Part shown: piece after piece, positions 1 to 5,083 of the stretch
Position numbering within the stretch: the stretch's first letter is position 1
How the letters are laid out: every line of letters starts with the position of its first letter
NCBI GenBank assembly: GCA_017940955.1
Contig: JAGAXP010000202.1
Coordinates: 1-5,083 of the forward strand
Direction: 5' to 3'
Origin: Oribacterium sp.
GTDB lineage: Bacteria; Bacillota_A; Clostridia; Lachnospirales; Lachnospiraceae
DNA: 5,083 nucleotides
Position numbers and translations under genes: made by a program
The notes under the pieces: model-generated
The model's input: only the letters and a program-made list of their open reading frames with translations
The model's database searches: none
Told to the model about the DNA's origin: nothing

Positions 1-32
1 CCCCCTGGTCCACCGACTGAACTTTTACGTTT
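1..32. other. Left edge, no gene recognised
   Basis: These 32 bases lie downstream of the coupling ATPase stop codon on the minus strand. I see no start codon preceded by a ribosome binding site, and no hairpin followed by a T-run. The conjugation operon therefore probably continues past the window edge, but nothing in this stretch proves it. Confidence 0.4.
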
Positions 33-1268
33 TTATCTTTCTGTTTCTGAATGTATTATGTTCTTTTCAAATGTATCCGGATCAAAGTTAATCCCATTCA
101 CAGGACTTTGTCCTCTTCTGAAGATCCAGTTCGTTCCAACCGGCATGTTTAAAATCTTTTTTACCGGCATATCGCATCGTTCGGCAACAGCCTTTGCGGT
201 TTCGATGTCATTTCCGCCCAGATAGACATAGGTATCGCAGTTACCGATTATCGTTTTGCCATCGTAACCATAGTTCTCCGTGAGCTGTGACTCGGCCTGG
301 ATCATTAGCATCGTGGAAATGCCTCTTGAACGGATGGAGGCGATCATTCTCGGGAACTCCTCGATTTTGCAGTTGGTTGCAAAGTCATCAAGGATAAATC
401 TGACAGGTACCGGCAGGCAGTTATTTTTACACTCCCTGTCCGCAACTCTGCAGAGTTCGTTCATGGTTTGAGTGAGGAAGATATTAACCAGTCCGTCCAT
501 GGAACGATCGGTGTCACTTACAACCACAAAAATCGCTGTTTTTCTTCTGCCAATGTTTTCGATCTCGATGTCATCACTACTTGTCATTTCTGAGATTTCG
601 GGTGTGTCCCAAAGACCGACTCTGGCATTTGTGGTTATAAGTATGGATCTGAGAGTTTTGTCGGCAGCAATTCTGAATTTTTTATATGTTTCTATTGCAT
701 AACTGTCAGGGTGTTCTTTCTCATATCCCATAATCATCCTGTCAAGCGGTGTCTCTGCCAGCTCAGCATCCCCGGATGCCTGAAAGGCGTTAAGAAGCCG
801 GTTGATACTATGCAGTGTCCGATCTTCTTCATTGCAGGCTTCCTTCAGATAGGCTATCAATGACTGAAGCAAAAGCTGACCTGCTTCATCCCAGAAAGGA
901 TCTGCATGACTGTTATTTTTTCTCTGGTAAATGAGCATATGCGCCAGTTTAACTATATCCATGTTGCTTCTGATATAGTTGAAAAAATTGTAATGCGCGG
1001 AACGTTTTGGATTTGTGAAATCAAGTTTTTTTACAACATATCCCCGGTTTCTCAGATAATTCCTGTATTTGCTATACAGGTTTCCCTTGGGATCCGAGAT
1101 TACATAGCTACCGGTTGCCTGCAGAATGTTCGGTGTTACTATGCTCCTGGTTTTTCCGGAGCCTGAGGTTCCTACAACAAGAACATTGTTGTTCACCCTG
1201 GTTTCATAGCAATTCAGGCTGTAATACCGGTCCTGAGCCAGGATCATGTCATTTCTTCCAATCATCAT
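33..1268 (-). CDS. VirD4/TraG-type conjugative coupling ATPase
   Basis: Likely the type IV coupling protein of a conjugative element, a hexameric ATPase that brings the relaxase-DNA complex to the secretion channel at the membrane. Visible motifs: Walker A GTSGSGKT at residues 33-40, the family motif SDPKG at 58-62, DPFWDEAGQLLL at about 123-134, Walker B RFILDDFA at 290-297, then the TraG/TraM-recognition block IASIRSRGIS (309-318) and IQAESQL (323-329). Family members usually read DEFA in Walker B, so the second acidic residue is Asp instead of Glu. At 411 residues it is shorter than typical VirD4 proteins, and it starts right at the nucleotide-binding domain with no N-terminal transmembrane helices. 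A separate membrane partner may supply the anchor, or this is a cytosolic variant. It is the last gene of a probable run with the ClpP-like protease and the 190-residue protein, 136 bases after clpP. Family assignment is firm; substrate and partners are inferred. Confidence 0.92.
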   Translation of the reverse strand: MMIGRNDMILAQDRYYSLNCYETRVNNNVLVVGTSGSGKTRSIVTPNILQATGSYVISDPKGNLYSKYRNYLRNRGYVVKKLDFTNPKRSAHYNFFNYIRSNMDIVKLAHMLIYQRKNNSHADPFWDEAGQLLLQSLIAYLKEACNEEDRTLHSINRLLNAFQASGDAELAETPLDRMIMGYEKEHPDSYAIETYKKFRIAADKTLRSILITTNARVGLWDTPEISEMTSSDDIEIENIGRRKTAIFVVVSDTDRSMDGLVNIFLTQTMNELCRVADRECKNNCLPVPVRFILDDFATNCKIEEFPRMIASIRSRGISTMLMIQAESQLTENYGYDGKTIIGNCDTYVYLGGNDIETAKAVAERCDMPVKKILNMPVGTNWIFRRGQSPVNGINFDPDTFEKNIIHSETER

Positions 1269-1270
1269 TT

Positions 1271-1277
1271 CACCTCC
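1271..1277 (-). promoter_or_regulatory. Shine-Dalgarno of the coupling ATPase
   Basis: The minus strand reads GGAGGTG just before two consecutive ATG codons (1268-1266 and 1265-1263). The core GGAGG is only 4 bases from the first ATG and 7 from the second, so the second ATG is the better-spaced start. The protein would then be 410 residues. Confidence 0.7.
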
Positions 1278-1307
1278 GATAAATGCATAGTGTTTCTGGT
1301 TTCATCT

Positions 1308-1333
1308 GACATCCGGATGTTGATCCGGATGTC
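1308..1333. repeat. 11-bp perfect hairpin between clpP and virD4
   Basis: Bases 1308-1318 pair perfectly with 1323-1333 around the loop GTTG (1319-1322). The arms contain CATCCGG-type sequence, and ACATCCGGATGT (1309-1320) is itself a palindrome, so ATCCGGATGT also appears twice in direct orientation, 12 bases apart. On the minus strand no T-run follows the stem, which argues against a simple intrinsic terminator for clpP. On the plus strand a run of eight T lies 12 bases beyond the stem, too far for a standard terminator. It could be an operator for a dimeric repressor, an RNA processing or attenuation site, or an mRNA stabilising stem upstream of virD4. Confidence 0.6.
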
Positions 1334-1404
1334 TGTACATCATGTTTTTTTTAGCTTGATTTTCAACTACAGAAGATGGTCATAATATGTCATTCAATTC
1401 AGCT

Positions 1405-2010
1405 TTATTCTATTTTCAATGTAGGTGTGACAGCATCGCAAATGCCAAATCTTATGGCTTCCTCTGCATTCATATAATTATCAAATCTTGTAGCCTCATT
1501 TATTTCGTCGATAGTTTTGCCGGTGTGTTCTGCCAGGATTCCATTCACAATATCCTTTGTTGCAAGTATTGATTCTGAAATGTTCTTTATGGAAGTTGCC
1601 GATCCACCGACACCATCGGATAACAGGGGTTCATGTATCATTACCTTGCTGTGTTTCAGGATATATCTTCTTCCCTTTTGACCACCCGCAAGTAAAATCG
1701 CCGCCATGCTTGCTGTCATTCCCGTGCAGATCATGTTGATGGTGAGATTGCTTCCCTGAAGGGCGTCATATATCGCGAGTCCTGCATTTACTTCTCCGCC
1801 GGGACTGTTGATGTAGACATTAACGGGTCCGTCGAAATTCTCCTCCAGATAAAGGAGCTGGGAGATGAAATCATTGGCGGTTTCACGGTCGATGGAACCG
1901 TTTATAAAAATAATGCCATTCATCAGATGATGTGTATTTAAGGCTATTTCTCTCGTACCATGTGAACTTTCAACTTCGATCATCGGTATCACTCTGCTCA
2001 TTTCTTTCAT
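1405..2010 (-). CDS. clpP: ClpP-family serine protease
   Basis: A caseinolytic-protease-type subunit. ClpP forms a barrel of two heptameric rings and degrades proteins fed to it by an AAA+ unfoldase such as ClpX or ClpA/C. The whole fold is present: N-terminal VIPMIE segment (7-12), FINGSID (35-41), oxyanion-hole region NSPGG (68-72), nucleophile Ser101 in GMTASMAA, His126 in MIHEPL, and Asp177 in RFDNYMNAEEA. Length matches housekeeping ClpP (about 195-205). Unusually, the two residues before the catalytic Asp are Arg-Phe (175-176), where housekeeping ClpPs usually carry a charged residue followed by Arg, used as an oligomerisation sensor. No unfoldase gene is visible nearby. It lies between a charged hypothetical protein and a conjugative coupling ATPase, so it is more likely an element-borne accessory copy than the host housekeeping gene. 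ClpP-like phage prohead proteases are an alternative, but no phage genes are present. The ribosome binding site favours a start at Met4 (2001). Confidence 0.93.
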   Translation of the reverse strand: MKEMSRVIPMIEVESSHGTREIALNTHHLMNGIIFINGSIDRETANDFISQLLYLEENFDGPVNVYINSPGGEVNAGLAIYDALQGSNLTINMICTGMTASMAAILLAGGQKGRRYILKHSKVMIHEPLLSDGVGGSATSIKNISESILATKDIVNGILAEHTGKTIDEINEATRFDNYMNAEEAIRFGICDAVTPTLKIE

Positions 2011-2017
2011 CCTCCTT
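2011..2017 (-). promoter_or_regulatory. Shine-Dalgarno of clpP, favours Met4 start
   Basis: The minus strand reads AAGGAGG, directly touching the ATG at 2010 with no spacer. The next in-frame ATG (2001-1999) is 9 bases away, a normal spacing. The protein therefore probably begins MSRVIPM and has 198 residues, which also matches the N-terminus of mature ClpP proteins. Confidence 0.7.
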
Positions 2018-2082
2018 ATCTATCAACCATGTTTTTTAGCTTTAAGATCTGACTCTCAGGTATAGATCCAATAGGCTCTTTT

Positions 2083-2655
2083 TTACAGCAATCCATTCTT
2101 AAGTTCCCAGAGAACCTGTTCCTGTATTCTATATTTTTCTTCAAGCTCCGGGTTCATCGCTATAAGTGTATTCGTTATCTTCTTACTTTCTGCTTCTTTC
2201 TCTTCTTCTGTCAGCTCCTCATATCCGTAATCTGCAGCATCTCTATATTCAGGATGCTCTTTTAGGAGTTCTTCCCACTCTCTTTCCGCTTCCTCTTCTT
2301 CCCAGGAAACTTCTCTTTCAAGCCCTTGTTCCTGTCTTTCTTTTTCTGCGGCCATACTCTGCATCATAAGTCTCATCTTCTGCCGCTCGTTTTCAAGGCG
2401 TTCTTCGTAGGGTATTCTCTTGTTGTATTCTCGCTCGTAAGCAAGTTTCTTTTCCGTCACTCTTCTGTTCAAGGCAATCATTTCTAAAAAAGTCATGCCT
2501 TCCTGTCCTGCTTTTCGTCTGATTCGGTCTCTGTTGTAAATGACATCTACTTCGTCTACAGTTTTTGAGTATTCCTCCCAAAGTTCCGCAAGTACTCTTT
2601 CATCCTCTTCCCTCTTCGCGTCTCTTTTTTCTGTTATCGATTTCATCTTTTCCAT
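2083..2655 (-). CDS. Highly charged, probably coiled-coil protein of unknown function
   Basis: I do not recognise a family. The 190-residue product is dominated by Glu, Lys and Arg with long predicted helices: an N-terminal charged helix (about 1-40), a middle part with RIRRKAGQEGMTFLEMIALN, a Met/Gln-rich helix (about 92-110), and a strongly acidic tract EEEEAEREWEELLKEHPEY. No signal peptide, membrane segment, cysteine cluster or nucleotide-binding motif is visible. The start is well supported: the minus strand has AGGAGGAG at 2668-2661, five bases before the ATG; another ATG at 2660 is out of frame. It is followed by clpP after 72 bases and precedes the coupling ATPase in the same direction, so a structural, scaffold or adaptor role in the conjugation module is possible but unproven. 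The real-gene call rests on length, the strong ribosome binding site and a consistent helical composition. Confidence 0.75.
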   Translation of the reverse strand: MEKMKSITEKRDAKREEDERVLAELWEEYSKTVDEVDVIYNRDRIRRKAGQEGMTFLEMIALNRRVTEKKLAYEREYNKRIPYEERLENERQKMRLMMQSMAAEKERQEQGLEREVSWEEEEAEREWEELLKEHPEYRDAADYGYEELTEEEKEAESKKITNTLIAMNPELEEKYRIQEQVLWELKNGLL

Positions 2656-2714
2656 GGCATCTCCTCCTGATGTTCAAAGGATAACATTTGGAGGCTGCGT
2701 TGTAACTGAACCTG

Positions 2715-2755
2715 TAGTTTAGAACAAAGAAAGAGAGGAACCTTCGTCCCTCTCT
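2715..2755 (-). terminator. Probable intrinsic terminator after the hipA remnant
   Basis: On the minus strand AGAGAGG (2755-2749) pairs with CCTCTCT (2738-2732) in a 7-bp stem. Two further pairs, GT with AC, form inside a single mismatch. The stem is followed directly by the T-rich stretch TTCTTTGTTCT. It lies about 57 bases after the hipA-like stop codon and before the 190-residue protein gene, so it would end transcription coming from the nucleotidyltransferase/hipA block and make the left three genes a separate unit. Confidence 0.65.
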
Positions 2756-2774
2756 ATTAATCAAATACTTTCTA

Positions 2775-2803
2775 TAGATTAAATAATAGCGTCTATTAAT
2801 CTA
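2775..2803. repeat. AT-rich inverted repeat behind hipA remnant
   Basis: TAGATTAA (2775-2782) pairs with TTAATCTA (2796-2803), and inner TAG (2787-2789) pairs with CTA (2793-2795) around loop CGT, leaving a 4-base bulge. CTATTAATC also occurs directly repeated at 2754-2762 and 2793-2801. It may be a binding site or part of the 3' end structure of the hipA-like transcript. Low sequence complexity makes chance possible. Confidence 0.35.
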
Positions 2804-2811
2804 ACTGTCCG

Positions 2812-3633
2812 TTAAACCGATTTTTCGCTATATTTTTTGTTTGCTTCTTCTACAAGCCTGAATGCTGAAGACATATATTTTTGCTCACTTTCTTTGATAC
2901 CATTTCTTGTGGCAATTTTTTTCCATGAGCCTGATATTATCTCGGAAAATTTACGAACTTCGTTGACCGCTTCATCTTTGCTGATGTGATAAAACTCGCT
3001 GGTCTCTATAGCCTTATCAAAAGATCTGTAGCCACTATCTGTGTCTATATTCATCTCAAGGAATTGTTCATCAGCAGCAGGATTTATATCAAAAGCCGGA
3101 GACAATTCCCAGGTATCACCTTGAAGCAGGAAGCCATGATTTCTTAGATGATCATCATGATTTGCTATAGCAATATCAAAAAGCATATGCCTGAACAGCT
3201 CATGTAAATTTTCATCAGTGTTCAACGTCAAACGCTCTACCATTTCTGCAAGATCAAGATATCCAAGTCCGTCCGTTTTACCATCCCTTGCACCAAGCAT
3301 AGTCATTGCTGATGCGTAATGAATACGTTTTTTAAATCCATCTGTATATAACCGGTCAAATCTTTTTGAAAGAAACGTACTTCCTAAATCACTTAATCTC
3401 ATAAGTCTGCATTCGGGAATGCTTAGGCCACACATTGCAGCAAGGTCATTTGCTGTTTTCTCCCATGCTCCTACATCATAAGTATCATTCTTGGACGGAA
3501 ATTTTGCTATCCATAATGAACCGTCAATATCTTCTACGTTTGCTTTAGGGCGGGCTCCACCAAGGGAAGAACCCGGTGCAACAAGCTGTTCAACCCAACG
3601 ATTATCAGTATCTTTTTCATACCCAAGAGATAT
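2812..3633 (-). pseudogene. HipA-family serine/threonine kinase, 5'-truncated and frameshifted
   Basis: HipA kinases are toxins or toxin-like kinases; E. coli HipA phosphorylates glutamyl-tRNA synthetase and is neutralised by HipB. The frame is open without a stop from 3633 to 2812, but the only usual start codon is the ATG at 3435, giving a 207-residue product. That product keeps the catalytic lobe: CGLSIPECRL, FLSKRFDR (21-28), HYASAMTMLG, the catalytic loop ANHDDHLRNHGF (Asp94, Asn99) and the metal-binding PAFDINP (Asp116). Upstream of the ATG the same frame still encodes VAPGSSLGGARPKA, the glycine-rich loop region where HipA is autophosphorylated, and LWIAKFPSKND, the ATP-lysine region. 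Further up, a TAG at 3636-3634 blocks this frame, and a neighbouring frame (down to about 3621) reads FGDRKLGGRISIENLNRYLLG. Adding one base near 3622 joins the two. About 100 or more N-terminal residues are missing, since the remnant begins directly at the nucleotidyltransferase stop. No hipB-like antitoxin gene is visible. Confidence 0.85.
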
Positions 3634-3687
3634 CTATTCAAGTTCTCAATAGAAATCCTGCCTCCTAGCTTTCTATCTCCAAATATT

Positions 3688-4722
3688 TTAAATCATTTCC
3701 TTAACGACTCTCTCATTTACCGACATCACAAATTCTTTGATTCTCTCATAATCCGGTTCATCCGGGAGATTTGTATTAGCCCTTGCGTAATCCAAACGCT
3801 TTTCATAATCGTTAACCATTTCAAAGAATTCCGCATTAGGCTTGCCGTCTTCACCTAGATATTTGCCATCCCTGATATCCATCAGAAGATCATGCTCCTT
3901 CTCTCTATAGGTTACAATCTCCTCTCGCTCCAGGATATCCAGACACATCATGTAAAGCCTGATAAGGTGCATACTGTGCTTTCCGATTTTATTGTGAGTC
4001 AAGGCCTTTTCGTTGCGAACACCTATTTTTGCATAAGCCTTCACCGTATTGTGAAGCTCATTCCACATACTGCAATAATCCCTTAGAGGATAGTGGCTGA
4101 GCTTTACATCCATGAATATTTCTGTGTCATATCCTTCCTGTACGGCTTTGTCGATATACAGCTTTAACGAATCTCCGGGGACAGATGAATATCTGGAACT
4201 GAAGTTCGTCCTCATATGTTCCAATGTCTTTAGAATATGCTTTTCAAGCTCTGCCTGCTTCATATGACTTGCTGACTTCTGCTGAAGTCTGTACAGCTGC
4301 TGGTTTGCGTATCCTCCAAAGGAATGTACTGCCTTCTTTGACAAAAACAGTTTTTTGTTATCCAGAAGTTCCTGTCCTATCGGTGAGATATACAGATAAT
4401 GCTCCGGCTTTAAGCCCAGCATTTCGACAGTATTGGGGTTCACGTTCAAAAGGAGTGATATCAGCTTGTTGAAGGAATAAATTACCGTATCCGTCTCCTC
4501 ATTGACAAACTGCTCAAAATTCGTGTTAGTGAGGATTTCAGCCTTAGTATTCAGGGCACATCCCCGGACGTCAAGGTCAGACTTAGCATTACTGGTTCCA
4601 TATGCATGAGAACCACCTAATCCAAGTAATATCACCCTATTTCCAAGATGCTCATTTGTTCTTAAAAAATCATATTCACTTGATGCAACCTTTGCCTTGA
4701 TCTCTTCTATTTCCATAATCAT
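3688..4722 (-). CDS. Nucleotidyltransferase of the RlaP/COG3541 type
   Basis: A polymerase-beta-fold nucleotidyltransferase, predicted to transfer a nucleotide from NTP to an RNA or other acceptor; the natural substrate is not established. Members of this family (RNA-ligase-associated predicted nucleotidyltransferases) have been proposed to act in RNA repair. Visible motifs: GGSHAYG at residues 36-42 and SDLDVRG at 48-54, giving the Gly-Ser and paired Asp (49, 51) metal-binding signature. A third acidic residue may be Asp78 in TDTVIYSFNKL. The family pattern FGGYANQQLYRLQ follows in the middle. At 344 residues it appears full length, with intact motifs and no stop. The start is supported by GGGAAAG seven or fewer bases before the ATG at 4722; the second ATG (Met3) is also possible. 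It follows a short broken frame by 13 bases and is itself followed immediately by the hipA remnant, so it is the only intact gene in this decayed segment. No RNA ligase gene is visible here. Confidence 0.87.
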   Translation of the reverse strand: MIMEIEEIKAKVASSEYDFLRTNEHLGNRVILLGLGGSHAYGTSNAKSDLDVRGCALNTKAEILTNTNFEQFVNEETDTVIYSFNKLISLLLNVNPNTVEMLGLKPEHYLYISPIGQELLDNKKLFLSKKAVHSFGGYANQQLYRLQQKSASHMKQAELEKHILKTLEHMRTNFSSRYSSVPGDSLKLYIDKAVQEGYDTEIFMDVKLSHYPLRDYCSMWNELHNTVKAYAKIGVRNEKALTHNKIGKHSMHLIRLYMMCLDILEREEIVTYREKEHDLLMDIRDGKYLGEDGKPNAEFFEMVNDYEKRLDYARANTNLPDEPDYERIKEFVMSVNERVVKEMI

Positions 4723-4733
4723 CTACTTTCCCG

Positions 4734-4820
4734 CTAGAATCTGCCCTTGCAGATAATACGCATATCCTCAGGATAATTTCTGACAGATTCATGACTGTAT
4801 GAATACAATGCATCCACAAA
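4734..4820 (-). pseudogene. Short 3' gene fragment ahead of the nucleotidyltransferase
   Basis: Between a TGA (4823-4821) and a TAG (4736-4734) an open frame of 28 codons ends in SVRNYPEDMRIICKGRF. It stops 11 bases before the nucleotidyltransferase ATG, at the spacing expected of the last codons of an upstream cotranscribed gene. I do not recognise the family. It overlaps the end of the HD fragment in another frame, so the two may be joined by a deletion or frameshift near 4800. The peptide looks protein-like, but it is too short to be sure that it is real coding sequence. Confidence 0.35.
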
Positions 4821-4934
4821 TCATACTGATGTGCATGGTTTTTCTGATCAAAATCAAACATGGCCCTGACCTGTGGTATAAGCTCTGCGATTTCTTCCCT
4901 GTGGCGATCTATCTCTTCAGCTGACTCTGCCGTT
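4787..4934 (-). pseudogene. HD-domain fragment like CCA-adding tRNA nucleotidyltransferase
   Basis: The minus-strand frame from about 4934 reads TAESAEEIDRHREEIAELIP, then VRAMFDFDQKNHAHQYDLWMHCIHTVMN. This is the pattern G/F-FDQ-N-H-YD-W-HT, seen at the start of the HD domain that follows the catalytic head in bacterial CCA-adding enzymes (known family feature). The expected next block, a hydrophobic stretch ending in LxHDxGK, is absent: the frame runs on into unrelated sequence overlapping the next gene. No catalytic head domain is present upstream; the frame meets a TGA inside the putative IS end at about 4941. It is therefore truncated at both sides, a dead remnant. A 61-codon ATG frame starts at 4861 but is not a credible gene. 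Confidence 0.6.
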
Positions 4935-5055
4935 GTGAAGCTTCACACGACTAAAGTCGCGTGCTTCCAAATTTAACACAAAAGAGTTTCTGGGTTTTCC
5001 CGAGAATCTTTTATATTGTCTCCTTTAGGGAGACAGAATTCCTTTCTACTATACA
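4935..5055 (-). ncRNA. Putative TnpB guide RNA (omega RNA) scaffold
   Basis: Read on the minus strand, the region contains stem TGTCTCC/GGAGACA with a 5-base loop (5017-5035), stem TCT-GGG/CCC-AGA with a 4-base loop and a one-base bulge (4989-5005), and the terminal hairpin at 4937-4967. In TnpB systems the guide RNA is made from the element's right end and runs into flanking DNA, which acts as the guide. Here the guide would begin at 4934 with AACGGCAGAGTCAGC. The call is based on architecture only; the upstream tnpB is not visible and the exact 5' end is unknown. Confidence 0.4.
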
Positions 5056-5083
5056 GTCTAAACTCAGAGATCACGCGACACTC
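4935..5083 (-). mobile_element. Right end of an IS200/IS605-type element (partial)
   Basis: The segment has the look of the non-coding right end of an IS200/IS605 (TnpB-carrying) element: a chain of small hairpins, a terminal imperfect hairpin GAAG...CGAC-TAAA-GTCG...CTTC at 4937-4967, and a minus-strand terminus reading TTCAC at 4939-4935. Such elements have subterminal hairpins instead of terminal inverted repeats, and no target duplication. The HD fragment becomes readable exactly at the proposed border, which fits an insertion into or a deletion beside that gene. No transposase coding sequence is in the window; the rest would lie beyond 5083. Confidence 0.55.

Noticed and set aside
280..1166. 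Plus-strand frames opposite the coupling ATPase
   Set aside because: They lie entirely within a well-supported minus-strand gene, lack ribosome binding sites and show no recognisable protein motifs.
2058..2092. Possible plus-strand intrinsic terminator (AGATCC-AATA-GGCTCT followed by six or more T)
   Set aside because: The stem has only five pairs with a central mismatch, and no plus-strand gene is present for it to terminate.
2656..2731. Promoter for the 190-residue protein (TTACAA, 16 bases, TATCCT on the minus strand)
   Set aside because: Both hexamers match the consensus poorly. A promoter is expected after the terminator, but I cannot place it with confidence.
3661..3666. AGGAGG on the minus strand as a ribosome binding site for a shortened HipA
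   Set aside because: No ATG, GTG or TTG at proper spacing opens the kinase frame: the TTG after it runs into a stop within three codons. It more likely arises from Gly-Gly codons of the remnant.
4676..4861. 61-codon ATG frame as an independent gene
   Set aside because: Only its first 25 codons look like a known domain. The rest overlaps the nucleotidyltransferase start out of frame, and there is no ribosome binding site before 4861. Treated as a remnant.
1..5083. CRISPR array, tRNA or rRNA genes
   Set aside because: No regularly spaced repeats and no tRNA-like or rRNA-like segments were seen on either strand.

Overview
The window looks like accessory DNA from a Gram-positive anaerobe of the Lachnospiraceae/Clostridia type. 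This rests on moderate-to-low GC, strong AGGAGG ribosome binding sites, a VirD4-like coupling ATPase of the kind carried by clostridial conjugative elements, and a HipA-family kinase of the 'GSSLGGARPKA' type. No taxonomic marker gene is present, so the assignment is an inference. All recognisable genes read on the minus strand, so transcription runs from high to low coordinates.

Right part (about 5083 down to 3688). The end of the window carries what looks like the right end of an IS200/IS605-type element, with stacked small hairpins as in the TnpB guide-RNA (omega RNA) region. The element abuts a broken fragment of an HD domain resembling the one in CCA-adding tRNA nucleotidyltransferases. 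A second short open frame overlaps that fragment and ends 13 bases before an intact 344-residue nucleotidyltransferase of the RlaP/COG3541 type (GGSHAYG...SDLDVRG).

Middle (about 3690 down to 2715). Directly after the nucleotidyltransferase stop codon lies a HipA-family kinase that has lost its N-terminal part. It also needs a one-base correction near 3622 to stay in frame. Its surviving ATG-started frame holds the catalytic lobe but not the glycine-rich loop, which is still legible upstream. A hairpin followed by a T-rich stretch on the minus strand is a likely terminator and separates this decayed block from the next one.

Left part (2655 down to 33). Three intact genes lie in the same orientation: a 190-residue, very charged, probably coiled-coil protein of unknown function; a ClpP-family serine protease with a complete Ser-His-Asp triad; and a VirD4/TraG-type coupling ATPase without its own membrane anchor. 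A strong palindromic hairpin sits between clpP and virD4. The arrangement suggests a conjugation module with an embedded protease. The coupling protein would present DNA to the secretion channel. What the protease does here is not known.
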